From Halobacteriales archaeon QS_8_69_26 (lineage in GTDB: Archaea; Halobacteriota; Halobacteria; Halobacteriales; SW-7-71-33), in contig PXRX01000035.1 in the NCBI GenBank assembly GCA_003023195.1, positions 1 through 58,830 on the forward strand: DNA of 58,830 nucleotides. The letters run 5' to 3'. Below, in pieces: positions 22,878-35,094 of the stretch (positions are counted from its first letter, which is position 1; each line of letters opens with the position of its first letter). The notes beneath the pieces were generated by a model that did no database searches, was not told the origin of the DNA, and saw nothing but the letters and a program-made list of their open reading frames with translations. Made by a program: the position numbers and the translations under genes.

Positions 22878-23736
22878 ACGGGGTCTCCCCCTCGTCTGCC
22901 CCCGGTAGTCTGGCGGTCCCCTTGATGTACGTGTTCGGCGGGAACCGCCCGACGCTCACCCGCTCGGACTCGACGACGGTCAGGTCGCTGTCCTCCAGGG
23001 CCGCCCCGGTGTCGCGGTTCAGGTGACAGCCGTCGGCGAGGCGCTTCCAGGCCGGGGTCAGGGCCGTCTCGACGCCCCCCTTCAGCCCGCCGGAGTGGAC
23101 GTGTTCGAGGAACCGGAACTCGCCGTCCGGTCGGAGGACGCGGCCGACCTCCGCCAGTCCGGCCTCGACGTCCGCGACGGTGCAGAACACCTGCGAGCAG
23201 ACGACGGCGTCGAAGCTGTCGTCCTCGTAGGGGAGGGACTCGGCGCGGCCGTCCCGGACGGTGACCGCGAAGCCGTAGTCGTCGACCTTCGTCTCCGCCC
23301 ACGCCCGGAAGTCGTCGTCCGGGTCGACGAGGTGGACCGAGAGGTCGTCGCCGGCCTCGGCCTCGAAGTGCGGGAGCATGAGCCCGGTCCCGCCACCCAG
23401 GTCCATGACCCGGCCGTCGAGGCCGCGGGCGAGGTAGGGGCGGTGTTCGTCGACCGCCGCCCCCAGGTACTCGGACCCCTTGTCGTAGAACTTCCCCTTG
23501 AACTGGTTGACGTCGGGGTCGTCGAGGGGATCGGTCCCGTCGGTCGATTCCTCATTCCCGGCCGGGGTCTCGGTCCCCCCGGCGTCGGTCGATCCCCCGT
23601 TCCCGGCCGGGGGTTCGGTTCCCCCGGCGTCGGTCGATTCCCCGCTGTCGACCGCTCCGCCCCCGTCGGTTCCGGTCGACCCGGCGTCCCCGGTCGTCGC
23701 CCCCGTATCGTCCCCACCTGTAGTCGGATCGCTCAT
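22876..23736 (-). CDS. Class I SAM-dependent methyltransferase with a repeat-built N-terminus
   Basis: A 286-residue protein. The catalytic part (75-286) has motif I VMDLGGGTGLMLP, an acidic motif II (VHLVDPDDD), SFDAVVCSQVFCTVADVEAG and LRPDGEFRFLEHV, as in UbiE/COQ5-like small-molecule methyltransferases. The substrate is unknown. The first 70 residues are low-complexity Gly/Thr/Asp/Pro and contain two copies of a 15-residue unit (TDAGGTEPPAGNGGS and TDAGGTETPAGNEES). This tail is not part of the fold and looks like recent repeat expansion; a shorter start near residue 66 is possible but lacks an obvious ATG. Confidence 0.85.
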   Translation of the reverse strand: MSDPTTGGDDTGATTGDAGSTGTDGGGAVDSGESTDAGGTEPPAGNGGSTDAGGTETPAGNEESTDGTDPLDDPDVNQFKGKFYDKGSEYLGAAVDEHRPYLARGLDGRVMDLGGGTGLMLPHFEAEAGDDLSVHLVDPDDDFRAWAETKVDDYGFAVTVRDGRAESLPYEDDSFDAVVCSQVFCTVADVEAGLAEVGRVLRPDGEFRFLEHVHSGGLKGGVETALTPAWKRLADGCHLNRDTGAALEDSDLTVVESERVSVGRFPPNTYIKGTARLPGADEGETP

Positions 23737-23808
23737 CGTCGTGTCACGTTCGAGTGGCGAGTTCCATAAGTGTACCCGCGGGCTCCCGGAGCGGTCCCAG
23801 GGTCGGGA

Positions 23809-25659
23809 TCACCCGCCGTGGCGGGTGAGGCAGTTCGAGAGCCCCATCAGTTCGACGGGTTCGGAGTTGTCGGGCGAGTAGACGACCATCCCGCCCTGTT
23901 CCATGTAGGGGACCTTCGACTCCAGGTTCGCGGGGATGTTGACCGACCCGATGGCGTCCTCGTCGCCGAGGTTGAGCACTATCTTCGTGTTGATCTGTTT
24001 GAACACCGGGTCGGCGATGTCCTGGGGGTCCTGGGTGACCAGGAACAGGCCGAGACGCTCCTTGCGGCCCTGCTTTGCGGCCTCGGTGAACTTGCCGATC
24101 ACCCGCCGGGCCTGGACGGACTCGGCGTCGGTGAGGAAGTTGTGGGCCTCGTCCATCGCCACGACCAGGGGCGTGCGCTTGATCCGTTCGTGGTCGGGGT
24201 CGTTCGACAGTTTCTGGTCGACCAGCAGGGAGGCCACCGCGAGGACCACCGTCTCGGTGGCCCGCGAGTCGTTGACGTGGTAGGTCGGGACGACCGACAG
24301 GCCGTTCGGGCGGACCAGTTCGTGGACCCGGTCGGTGATGGCCGGTGCGGCGCCGTCGAAGACGCTGGGGAACGGTTCGCCGAGGACGCGGCGCTTGACG
24401 GCGTCGTAGGTGGCCTCGTGGACCCGGCCGGACTCGTGGAGTTCCTCCCGGAGGGCGGGGTCCCGGACGAACGAGGCGAACTGGTCGTAGGTGGCGTCGC
24501 GGCCGTGGTTCCGGAAGAACCGGTTCAACAGGACGTGCAGGCCGTCGTACTGGTTGTCGTTGAGGTCCCCGCCGGCGACCAGCCAGGGGTTCGAGCGCAC
24601 CATCGAGAACGGCACCGAGAAGTGCACCTGTTCGGCGCGGTGGTCGCCCCCGCCATACGTGGCGCCGTCGACGTCCGGGACGAACGCCTTCGTGTCCTCG
24701 TGGCCGCCGTACGCGATCCCCTCCCGCTCGTAGCGCCGGCGGGCGTCGTCGGAGAGGTCCGGGTCGTCGTGCATCTGGGCGTACTCGTCCTGGGGGTCGA
24801 AGACCACCACTGCGGGGTCGACCTCCCGGCCGTCGTCCATCCCGTAGGTCCGGTCCTCTGCGAGGTACTGGCGCAGGACGTTCTTGGCGGCGTGGGTCTT
24901 GCCCGACCCCGTCCCACCGGCGACGAGGGTGTGCCGGAAGACGAGGGGGTCGCCGGCCTCGTAGTCGTCCTTCAGGCGGTAGTCGATGGTCGGCGGTTCG
25001 GTCTTCACGCGGACCTTCTCGCCCCCGACCGCGAGGTGGCCCAGGAACACGCCGTCCTCCGGTATCTTCAGCCCCGTCTTGATCTCGGTGGTGTCGGTGG
25101 CCTCCCGGACGACGGTCTCCGGTTTGGGCACGCGGTCGGCCATCCGCCGATTCAGTTCGCCGCCCTCCTCGAACAGGACCGCGACGGGGGAGAGCGTCGC
25201 CATGAACTTGTAGTCGGCCTCGTCGATCCCCTCCCGTCGCATCGCCCGCCGGGAGTGGATCTCGGTGGCGTCGTCGCCGCCGAACTCCCGGGCGTACTCC
25301 AGTTCGGTCACCCGGCAGAACAGGCGTTCCCCGTCCGGGTACGGCGCCAGCAGGTAGGTGCCGATCCGCATCCCGGAGCGGTTGTCGGCCGTGACGTAGG
25401 CCCGCAGGGTCGTGTCCTCCTCGTGTTCGGCGATCCGCAGGCCCTCCGAGACGGCGACGGTCCCGACCCCGCGGTCGGATCCGGCGGGGGTGACCTCGGC
25501 GTCCCGGAACGGCAGGTCCTCGCCGGGGTCCGGGTCGTCCGCCGGCGGGCGGGTTTCCGGTCCGGCGGCCCCGCCGGATTCCTGGTCGGACACGTCGGGG
25601 TCTGCCCCCTCGTCCGTGTCGTCGGGCTCGAACTCCTCGAAGTCCCCGAGGTCGGTCAT
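23809..25659 (-). CDS. herA: HerA-like bipolar DNA helicase/ATPase
   Basis: A 616-residue FtsK/HerA-superfamily ATPase. After an acidic tail it has a HAS-like beta barrel (about 60-200). The ATPase core follows: Walker A AGGTGSGKTHAAK near residue 243, FDPQDEYAQ (Walker B-like), VVAMDEAHNFL and sensor-like LFLVTQDPQDI. Archaeal HerA works with the NurA nuclease and Mre11/Rad50 in DNA end resection. No nurA lies next to this copy, so an alternative role as a general DNA translocase of the same family is possible. The length and core agree with haloarchaeal HerA-family proteins of about 600 residues. Confidence 0.8.
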   Translation of the reverse strand: MTDLGDFEEFEPDDTDEGADPDVSDQESGGAAGPETRPPADDPDPGEDLPFRDAEVTPAGSDRGVGTVAVSEGLRIAEHEEDTTLRAYVTADNRSGMRIGTYLLAPYPDGERLFCRVTELEYAREFGGDDATEIHSRRAMRREGIDEADYKFMATLSPVAVLFEEGGELNRRMADRVPKPETVVREATDTTEIKTGLKIPEDGVFLGHLAVGGEKVRVKTEPPTIDYRLKDDYEAGDPLVFRHTLVAGGTGSGKTHAAKNVLRQYLAEDRTYGMDDGREVDPAVVVFDPQDEYAQMHDDPDLSDDARRRYEREGIAYGGHEDTKAFVPDVDGATYGGGDHRAEQVHFSVPFSMVRSNPWLVAGGDLNDNQYDGLHVLLNRFFRNHGRDATYDQFASFVRDPALREELHESGRVHEATYDAVKRRVLGEPFPSVFDGAAPAITDRVHELVRPNGLSVVPTYHVNDSRATETVVLAVASLLVDQKLSNDPDHERIKRTPLVVAMDEAHNFLTDAESVQARRVIGKFTEAAKQGRKERLGLFLVTQDPQDIADPVFKQINTKIVLNLGDEDAIGSVNIPANLESKVPYMEQGGMVVYSPDNSEPVELMGLSNCLTRHGG

Positions 25660-25707
25660 GGTCCCCGCAAGTACCCGGGAGGTAAAACGCGTTTCCCCGT
25701 CTGTCCG

Positions 25708-25794
25708 GATCCGATCGACCCGTCACTCGATCCCGATCGGTCGGTCACTCGATCCCGATCGGTCGGTCACTCCAGGTCGATCGGCCCGTCGCTC
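25708..25794. repeat. Degenerate tandem repeat, 22-bp unit, four copies
   Basis: The two central copies (25729-25750 and 25751-25772) are identical, with core GATCCCGATCGGTCGGTCAC. Flanking copies at 25708-25728 and 25773-25794 are diverged. The array lies just upstream of the HerA-like gene. Confidence 0.75.
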
Positions 25795-25816
25795 CGGGTT
25801 CGAAGGGACTGCGACT

Positions 25817-25886
25817 TTCGACCGATCCCGGCAGGAACCGGCGACGCCGGGGTGCTCGTTCGACCGATCCCGGCAGGAACCGGCGA
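25817..25886. repeat. 28-bp direct repeat pair
   Basis: Copies at 25817-25844 and 25859-25886 are identical (start TTCGACCGATCCCGGCAGGA) with a 42-base period. They lie directly before the TATA box of the 25921 gene, so they could be paired regulatory sites. Confidence 0.75.
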
Positions 25887-25890
25887 TACC

Positions 25891-25898
25891 GCTATACG
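25891..25898 (+). promoter_or_regulatory. TATA box for the 25921 gene
   Basis: GCTATACG lies 22-30 bases before ATG 25921, the spacing of a leaderless haloarchaeal transcript. Confidence 0.5.
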
Positions 25899-25920
25899 CT
25901 TCGAGCAGCTAGCAGTGATC

Positions 25921-26337
25921 ATGGCTACCGGGGAAACCAACGGACCGGATCCCGGCGACGACGGGATCACCGACCGCGAGTGCGAGGCCCTCCACGAGGT
26001 CGAACTCGGCCTGGAGTGGCTCCAGCGCGCACAGGGCCACCTGCTCCAGTTCCACCACGCGACGGGTCACGCCATGGACCACCTGCGGGCCGCCGAGGAG
26101 ATCCTCCGGGAGTGCGGTCACGCGGACCTGGCCGACGACCTACGGGACCGCCACCTCCCGCGGGGCGTCACCGAGGAGGACCGGTGGTCCTACGCCGTCG
26201 TCGAGGGGTTCAAGGACGGCGTGCTCGACGACGTGTCGACCTTCGAGGGACGGGCACGGGACCGGATCGCCGACGGCCGCCGCCACGTCGCCGAGCGTCG
26301 CCAGGAGCGGGAGTGGCGCGACCGGGCCCGTGACTGA
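25921..26337 (+). CDS. Helical His-rich hypothetical protein
   Basis: A 138-residue soluble protein starting MATGETNGPDPGDDG. Residues 25-60 form a long amphipathic helix with a cluster of His (GHLLQFHHATGHAMDHL). Later helices carry RARDRIADGRRHVAERR. Such a His cluster could bind a metal, but the spacing matches no motif I know. A TATA box sits 25 bases upstream. Haloarchaea carry similar unnamed proteins. Confidence 0.7.
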   Translation: MATGETNGPDPGDDGITDRECEALHEVELGLEWLQRAQGHLLQFHHATGHAMDHLRAAEEILRECGHADLADDLRDRHLPRGVTEEDRWSYAVVEGFKDGVLDDVSTFEGRARDRIADGRRHVAERRQEREWRDRARD

Positions 26338-26613
26338 CACTCGGCGACCGGTCCCGGGGCCGACACTGGTGGATCGAGCCCGGAACTGACCACGGCCGGA
26401 CGGTCCAGGGACCATTCGTGGCGGAACGGACGCGACGCCGGGACGGGCGGAAAGCATAACGCCTCCGCCGATCCCTTCGTCGGGGCCCCACCGCGAGGCC
26501 GAGCGAGAGGCCCGACGCCCCCCGGGAGGTCCCGTGACCGTGGACGACGTTCTCGTCTTCACCCTGGTCTGGACGGGGTTCAGCCCGGGTTTCGCCCCGC
26601 CCCCTCGGCTGGA

Positions 26614-27192
26614 TCAGTTGCCCTGGATCGCGTCGATGACCATCCCTGCGGCGATGATGGCCTCCTTCGGGAGGCCCCGTGGGTCGTCGATCGTGATCTC
26701 GTACCGGTCGCGGATCGAAAGCTGCCCGTCGATGTTCCCGACGTGGTTGCCGCCCGAGTCGGTGATTTCGTACTTGTGGGGGATGAGCGCCCCGAACGGG
26801 AGGTACGCACGCGCCAGCGTGATCAGCGCGCCCCGGGAGTCGATCTGGGCCAGCAGTTCCTCGGTGTCGGGGTCGCGGACCCGCCAGGTGTCCTGGAAGA
26901 TGGAGAAGTCGTTGTCCAGGATGACGACCGGTTCGTCCGTGGCGGAGTCGATCATGGTGTAGTTGCCGGCGATGTCCATGATACCGCCGGCCTTGACGGT
27001 GAACACCTCGTTCCCGTCGGCGTCCGTGAACGGGAACTCCTCCTTCATCTTCAGCATCTTCTGCTTGCCCCGGAGGACGACGTTCCCGGCCTGATCCATC
27101 GCCTTGTACTTGTTGCGGATCAGCGACTGCTCGACCGTGTACGAGTCGTCGTCGAGCGTGATCCCGCGTATCGAATCGTGGTCCCCTGACAT
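26614..27192 (-). CDS. LURP-one-related (tubby-like) protein, full length
   Basis: A 192-residue protein of the LURP-one-related/LOR family, a beta barrel around a central helix related to tubby and scramblase folds. Diagnostic parts are YTVEQSLIRNKYKAMDQ near the N-terminus, FPFTDADGNEVFTVKAGG, DTWRVRDPDTEELLAQI and the C-terminal hydrophobic helix EAIIAAGMVIDAIQGN. These are probably lipid- or membrane-binding regulatory proteins, with no proven archaeal role. A second, truncated copy follows upstream at 27347-27757. Confidence 0.8.
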   Translation of the reverse strand: MSGDHDSIRGITLDDDSYTVEQSLIRNKYKAMDQAGNVVLRGKQKMLKMKEEFPFTDADGNEVFTVKAGGIMDIAGNYTMIDSATDEPVVILDNDFSIFQDTWRVRDPDTEELLAQIDSRGALITLARAYLPFGALIPHKYEITDSGGNHVGNIDGQLSIRDRYEITIDDPRGLPKEAIIAAGMVIDAIQGN

Positions 27193-27346
27193 GCTTACAG
27201 CGTCTGGGGTGAGAAGCGGACGGATGATAAAACTGACCCCGTGACGACCACGAAACTCTACACCGGATCGCCTGCCGACGCCCGGACAATCACCGATCCC
27301 CGCCGGGTCCGCGCCAGTTCCCGACGGTGCGACCGGACGGGCCGGA

Positions 27347-27757
27347 TCAGTTCCCCTCGATGGCGTCGATGACCATCGCCGCGGCGATGATGGCTTCCCG
27401 GGAGAGGTCGCCGGTGTCGTCGACCTCGACGTCGTACCTGTCCTTCAGGGACAGTTGCCCCTCGATCGACCCGATTTTCTCGCCGTCAGCGGTCTCGATG
27501 TCGTACTTGTGGGGGATGATGCCGAAGACGGCGTGGATGTTCCGGGCGATGGCGGCCAGCTTGCTCTGGGATTCGATGGTGACGATGACCTCCTCGCTCT
27601 CCGGGTCACGGATCTGCCACTTGTCGCCCACGAAGCTGAGTTTGCTGTCCAGCCAGAGCACCTCCTCGTCGGTGGCCGAGTCGATGAGGACGTAGTCGCG
27701 CTTCTCGGAGGGCACTGCCGACCGACTGCCCCTGGCCGCGAGGACCGTCCCGGTCAC
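27347..27757 (-). pseudogene. N-terminally truncated LURP-one-related paralogue
   Basis: The last 115 residues (DYVLIDSATDEEVLWLDSKL to MVIDAIEGN) align with residues 78-192 of the neighbour at 26614-27192. They share IDSATDE, RDPxxEExx, PHKYxIxxxxG, GQLSxxDRY and the terminal helix. The first 77 residues of the family are missing. The in-frame upstream 20 residues from a GTG at 27757 are unrelated, and only 96 bases remain before uvrA. It may be a gene fragment left by tandem duplication. Expression as a half-barrel is possible but unlikely to fold normally. Confidence 0.65.
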
Positions 27758-27853
27758 CGGACGCCCGGGCTCCGGACGGTTTCGTGGGCCGATCCGGGAA
27801 CGGCTGTCCGGGATCGACAGGGTTTCGGGGACCCCGCCCCATGCGTTGCCTAG

Positions 27854-30886
<3,033 letters not shown>

Positions 30887-30988
30887 GGGGGATCCCCCGT
30901 TCCCCCGACGCTCCGGAACGGCACCGTCCGGACGAGCGGTTGTCACCCGGCGGCTGTCATTATGTACCTCGCGCCCGTAGCCCCGGGC

Positions 30989-31972
30989 ATGACCACGGTC
31001 TACGCGGCGATGGAGGACGCCCTGGCGGTGATGCGAGACGGAAACCTGGAGGAGCGACTGACCGGCAACGACCTGGAGTGTCTGGCCCGCCACCCGGATC
31101 GACCGGAGCGCGTGTTCTGCGGGACCTTCGACGCCGGCCTCTGGCGATCGACCGACGCCGGGCGGACCTGGAGCAGGGTCGGCGAGGCGACCGTCGGCGA
31201 GGCCGCGTCGGTGACGGCCGTCGCGGTCAGCCCCCACGATCCCGATGTGGTCTGGGCCGGGACGGAACCGAGCGCGGTCTACCGGTCGACCGACGGCGGC
31301 GACTCCTTCGAGTCGTTGCCGGACCTGACCGACCTGCCGTCGGCCGACGAGTGGTCGTTCCCGCCGCGGCCGGACACCCACCACGTCCGGTGGCTCGAAC
31401 CCGACCCCGCGGATCCGGACCGGTGGTACGTCGCCATCGAGGCCGGGGCGCTGGTCCGCACCCTCGACGGCGGGGAGTCGTGGGTCGACCGCCCGGCGGG
31501 CGGCCGCATCGACAACCACACGGTTCGAACGCATGCGGACGCGCCGGACCGTGTCTACTCGGCGGCGGGGGACGGCTACGCCGAGAGCGAGGACGGCGGC
31601 GACACCTGGCACTACCCACAGGAGGGTCTGGAACACCGCTACGTCTGGGGGCTCGCGGTCGACCCCGGAGACCCCGACACCGTCCTGGTCTCGGCGGCCA
31701 CCGGCGCCCGCCGTGCGCACAGTCCGTCGACTGCCGACGCCCACTGCTACCGCACGGAGGGTGACCGCTGGGAGCGGGTGGAGGACCTCCCGACCGGCCA
31801 GGGAGTCGTCCGGGCGGTGCTGGCCGCCCCCGCTCCGGGCACCTTCTACGCCGCAACCAACCGGGGGATCTTCCGGTCGAGTGACGCCGGCCGATCCTGG
31901 GAGGGCCTTGGGATCGACTGGCCCGAGCGGTTCGGCGTCCAGACGCCCCGGGCGCTGGTGGCCGTGGAGTGA
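30989..31972 (+). CDS. BNR/sortilin-type beta-propeller protein
   Basis: A 327-residue protein starting MTTVYAAMEDALAVM. It holds repeated Asp-box-like motifs (WRSTDAGRTW, YRSTDGGDSF, VRTLDGGESW, AESEDGGDTW, FRSSDAGRSW), the pattern of a sialidase/sortilin-type propeller with about six or seven blades. No signal peptide is visible, so it is probably cytoplasmic. Haloarchaea carry many such proteins, often called glycosyl-hydrolase-like, but there is no catalytic triad to support hydrolase activity. ATG at 30989 is preferred over 30962. Confidence 0.8.
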   Translation: MTTVYAAMEDALAVMRDGNLEERLTGNDLECLARHPDRPERVFCGTFDAGLWRSTDAGRTWSRVGEATVGEAASVTAVAVSPHDPDVVWAGTEPSAVYRSTDGGDSFESLPDLTDLPSADEWSFPPRPDTHHVRWLEPDPADPDRWYVAIEAGALVRTLDGGESWVDRPAGGRIDNHTVRTHADAPDRVYSAAGDGYAESEDGGDTWHYPQEGLEHRYVWGLAVDPGDPDTVLVSAATGARRAHSPSTADAHCYRTEGDRWERVEDLPTGQGVVRAVLAAPAPGTFYAATNRGIFRSSDAGRSWEGLGIDWPERFGVQTPRALVAVE

Positions 31973-32235
31973 CCGGCGTCGACCACGGCGCGGGTTCGCC
32001 GCCAACGGCTTACTGTATGCGAGGCGTCCGATCCCCGGGACGGAGACGGCGGAGGTTCACGTACGATGGCGGGACCAGGCAGCCTCGTGACCTGAACGCT
32101 GGCCGCGGGCCGGTCGGGGCGGGAGCACGGCACGCCGCCCGCGGATCCCCACGTGCCGTCTGTTCGCAACGCCACCGGCTTCGACACCCTCGCGACGCCG
32201 GATCCACGAGGAGCCACGCTGCGCCGGATCCGCAG

Positions 32236-32243
32236 GGATATTA
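32236..32243 (+). promoter_or_regulatory. TATA box for the flavoprotein gene
   Basis: GGATATTAA lies about 25 bases before ATG 32268. The remaining 270 bases back to 31972 show no supportable gene. Confidence 0.5.
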
Positions 32244-32267
32244 ACCGCCGTGGCCGTCGGGTCGGGT

Positions 32268-33353
32268 ATGCACGACTTCGTCGTGGTGGGGTGTGGCCCC
32301 GCGGGGTCGCGGTTCGCCCGCCGGGCCGCCGAGGCGGGCCACGACGTCCTCGCCTTCGAACAGGGCGAGGTGGGCGAACCCCTGGCGTGTTCCGGCCACG
32401 TCAGCCGCGACCTGTGGGAGTACACCGGCGAGGGTGCCCGCGAGGAACTCCTCCAGCACCGGATCCGCGGGGCGCGGTTCCACGTCGGCGGCCCCGACAG
32501 CGACGCGCACCTGTTCTACAAGCGCGAGGCCGTCTCGAACGTCATCGACCGCGTCGGCCTGGACCGCCACCTCGCGGACCTGGCCCGCGAGGCGGGTGCG
32601 GACCTGCGCGAGAACCACACCGTGACGGAGGTAACCGAGCGCGAGGATCGGGTCGAGGTAACCGTCCGGGCTCCCGACGGCACGGAAACCCACGAAGCGA
32701 GGATGGTTGCGGGATGTGACGGTCCCCGGTCGCGGGTGCGCGACGCCCTGGACCTGCCCGAACCGGGGGAGATACTCCACGGCGTGCTGGGGTTCGACCC
32801 CGACCCCGACGACGGCGACTACGTCGACGTCCACCTGACGGTCCCGCGCTTTTTCGCCTGGCGGATCCCACGGGCCGACGCGGGCGTCGAGTACGGCCTG
32901 GCGGCCCCGCCCGGCGCGGACGTGCCCGACCGGTTCGAACGCCTCCAGTCCGAGTACGGCGTCGACCTCGAACGGCGGTGTTCGGGAGCGATACCGATCG
33001 GCCCGCCCGCGTCGGTGACCGGTCACCGGGGCCTCCTGGTCGGCGACGCCGCCGCCCAGACCAAGCCGTTCACCGGCGGCGGCATCCTCTACGGCATGAC
33101 CGCCGCCGACCACGCGGCCCGGACCGTCGACCCGCGCGACCCGGCGACCCTGTCGGACTACGAGGACGCCTGGCGGACGGACCTCGAACGGGAGATACGC
33201 CTTGGTCACTGGGTCCGGCGGGCCTACTCGCTCCCCGAACCGGTCCAGCGGGCGGGCCTGCGGGTCGTCTCCGGAGAGATCGGGGTCCACATGGACCGGC
33301 CGACGTCGGTCTTCTCGACCGAGCACCTCAGGAAATTGCTCTCCCGGTCGTGA
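32268..33353 (+). CDS. Geranylgeranyl reductase-family FAD oxidoreductase
   Basis: A 361-residue flavoprotein of the geranylgeranyl reductase group, which in archaea saturates isoprenoid chains of membrane ether lipids. The FAD-binding Rossmann motif VVVGCGPAGSRFARRAAEAG begins at residue 5. It is followed by CSGHVSR (family Cys motif PxxCSG-like), VAGCDGPRSRVR and the second FAD site GLLVGDAAAQTKPFTGGGI. The ATG at 32268 gives a start directly at the Rossmann strand; an ATG 18 bases earlier would add six residues. Substrate could be digeranylgeranylglycerophospholipid or another isoprenoid. Confidence 0.85.
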   Translation: MHDFVVVGCGPAGSRFARRAAEAGHDVLAFEQGEVGEPLACSGHVSRDLWEYTGEGAREELLQHRIRGARFHVGGPDSDAHLFYKREAVSNVIDRVGLDRHLADLAREAGADLRENHTVTEVTEREDRVEVTVRAPDGTETHEARMVAGCDGPRSRVRDALDLPEPGEILHGVLGFDPDPDDGDYVDVHLTVPRFFAWRIPRADAGVEYGLAAPPGADVPDRFERLQSEYGVDLERRCSGAIPIGPPASVTGHRGLLVGDAAAQTKPFTGGGILYGMTAADHAARTVDPRDPATLSDYEDAWRTDLEREIRLGHWVRRAYSLPEPVQRAGLRVVSGEIGVHMDRPTSVFSTEHLRKLLSRS

Positions 33354-33507
33354 CTGCCGGGGGGTTCCGTCGGAGACTGGAGCTATCTTGGTTCAGCGAG
33401 AGAATCCCGCCCTTCCCGTGAGTGACGAGTGTTCCGACGTGCTGTCGGAACCGAGGAGCGAACAGGGCGGGAGTGAATCGCGCAAGCTCCGGTGAGAAAC
33501 CGCCACG

Positions 33508-33651
33508 TTACTGCTGGTCTTGAGTCTCCAACGTGTCGAGTCCCGCTTCTAACAACTCTGTGTATGCTTCCGACAGCGATAGGTCGCGTTCTTCTGCAAA
33601 GTCTTTGATACGCCCCTGTAGCGTATGCGTTATTTCTACGTTTGGTCGCAT
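33508..33651 (-). CDS. Short ribbon-helix-helix-like protein of the IS element
   Basis: A 47-residue protein ([20 protein letters not shown] to [14 protein letters not shown]). The beta strand followed by two helices with [14 protein letters not shown] resembles a short ribbon-helix-helix DNA-binding fold. Small genes like this are found divergent to tnpB in haloarchaeal IS1341-type elements. It may repress the shared promoter, located around 33651-33696. No partner toxin is visible. Confidence 0.7.
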   Translation of the reverse strand: MRPNVEITHTLQGRIKDFAEERDLSLSEAYTELLEAGLDTLETQDQQ

Positions 33652-33695
33652 GGTCCAACAGACTTTTATGCACGAAAGGTCAAGAGTCTGTCGTC

Positions 33696-35039
33696 GTGAA
33701 GCGCACCAACACGTTCGCCGTGCGACCGCTCTCCGACGATGGAGAGCAGGCACTACGGGACCTGTTGGACGCTTCCGCCGCTCTCTGGAACGAGATCAAT
33801 TACCAGCGCCTCATGCGCTACAACGACGAGGACGGCTTCAAGGGCGACGTGTGGGACGCCGATACCGGCGCTCTCGAAGGCAAATACAAAGACGTTCTCG
33901 GCGCGTCCACCGCTCAAACTGTCCGGCGAGCAAACAGCGAGGCGTGGCGCGGCTTCTTCGAGAACAAGAACGCGTATCACGACGAGTCGGACACGTCGGT
34001 CACGGAACACCCGGCCCCGCCGGGCTTCCGTGGCAACGAGGACGACGGACGTGTTCTCAAAGGCGTCGTCCGAAAGGACGCATACACCGTCGAATGGGGC
34101 GACCGTTCCCGGCTTGAGATCGTCGTCGGTGAAAAGCTCCGAGACAGGCACAACAGCCCGAAAAGCCGCCTCCGGCTTGAAATCGCTGGCGACCCGAATT
34201 GGCCCGACTACGAGAAACAGGGCCGGTTAGACCTGTGGTACGACGAGACTGATAGCACTTTCAGGGCTTCACAACCCGTGACTGTTTCTGACGATGCACG
34301 GGAGACTCCACTGGCCGACGAGACGGCCGCTCTGGACATTGGTGCGAACAATCTCGTCGCCTGTACCACGACAACCGGCGAGCAATATCTGTACGAGGGC
34401 CGCGAGTTGTTCCAGCGGTTCCGCGACACGACACGAGAAATCGCCCGGTTACAGTCGAAACTCGAAGACGGCCGATACAGTAGCGAGCGTATCCGGCGAC
34501 TGTACCGGGAACGGACCCGTCGCCGCGACCACGCTCAAGCGGCACTGTGTCGTGACCTGCTGGACCGACTGTACGCCGACGGTGTCGATACTGTATATAT
34601 CGGCGGGTTGACCGACGTGCTGGACACGCACTGGTCAGTCGAAACCAACGCCAAGACGCACAACTTCTGGGCGTTCAAGCAATTCACCGAACGACTGGCC
34701 TGTACCGCCGAAGAATACGGTATCTCCGTTGAGGTTCGGTCGGAAGCGTGGACCAGCCAAGAGTGCCCGCAGTGTGGCGGCACCGACCGAACAACACGGC
34801 ATCAGGATTCGCTCACCTGTCCGTGTGGGTTCGAGGGCCACGCCGACCTTACAGCGTCAGAAACGTTCCTCAAGCGGCACACGAGCGAAGCAGTCAGGCC
34901 GATGGCACGGCCCGTGCGGTTCGAGTGGGACGACCACCAATGGTCGGGGATACCACACCCTCACGAACGTCCCAAAGAACAGCGCACAGACCCGAGTACC
35001 GTCCACCGTGACGGGAATGTTGCCTCCGGCGAGTCGTAG
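33696..35039 (+). CDS. tnpB: TnpB, RNA-guided nuclease family protein (second catalytic acid not seen)
   Basis: A 447-residue TnpB. TnpB proteins are RuvC-fold nucleases guided by an RNA from the element's right end. From GTG 33696 ([13 protein letters not shown]) there is a helical N-terminal half, then RuvC motif [10 protein letters not shown] (D214). The zinc finger has CPQC at 357-360 and CPC at 375-377, followed by RuvC motif [14 protein letters not shown] (D384). At the RuvC-II position, usually E-D-L, it reads YIGGLTDV (302-309) with no Glu. The protein may be inactive as a nuclease or use a relocated Glu nearby. The ATG at 33642 is less likely because it reads through the divergent promoter. 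Confidence 0.9.
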   Translation: MKRTNTFAVRPLSDDGEQALRDLLDASAALWNEINYQRLMRYNDEDGFKGDVWDADTGALEGKYKDVLGASTAQTVRRANSEAWRGFFENKNAYHDESDTSVTEHPAPPGFRGNEDDGRVLKGVVRKDAYTVEWGDRSRLEIVVGEKLRDRHNSPKSRLRLEIAGDPNWPDYEKQGRLDLWYDETDSTFRASQPVTVSDDARETPLADETAALDIGANNLVACTTTTGEQYLYEGRELFQRFRDTTREIARLQSKLEDGRYSSERIRRLYRERTRRRDHAQAALCRDLLDRLYADGVDTVYIGGLTDVLDTHWSVETNAKTHNFWAFKQFTERLACTAEEYGISVEVRSEAWTSQECPQCGGTDRTTRHQDSLTCPCGFEGHADLTASETFLKRHTSEAVRPMARPVRFEWDDHQWSGIPHPHERPKEQRTDPSTVHRDGNVASGES

Positions 35040-35093
35040 ACCGGCTGAGACTCCCACGGAGGAAACCCCGTCGTGAACGACGGGGAGGATGTC
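35040..35093 (+). ncRNA. IS right end, probable 3' part of the TnpB guide RNA
   Basis: Directly after tnpB, the sequence contains a GC hairpin (35066-35085) and ends GAGGATGTCA. In known TnpB systems the guide RNA overlaps the 3' end of tnpB and the right end, with the guide taken from the flanking DNA. Here the guide would start at about 35094 (TTCCGCCGGCGCTCTCTATC). Confidence 0.5.
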
Positions 35094-35094
35094 A

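Larger units (their letters stand above)
33390..35094 (+). mobile_element. IS200/IS605-group (IS1341-like) element with tnpB but no tnpA
   Basis: Left-end structure: CCCGCCCT (33406-33413) pairs with AGGGCGGG (33464-33471). Right-end structure: CCCCGTCG-TGAA-CGACGGGG (35066-35085), followed by GAGGATGTCA, the type of ending seen in haloarchaeal members. In between are a divergent ribbon-helix-helix-like gene and tnpB. No Y1 transposase (tnpA) is present, so movement would need one in trans. Exact ends are estimated. Confidence 0.75.
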
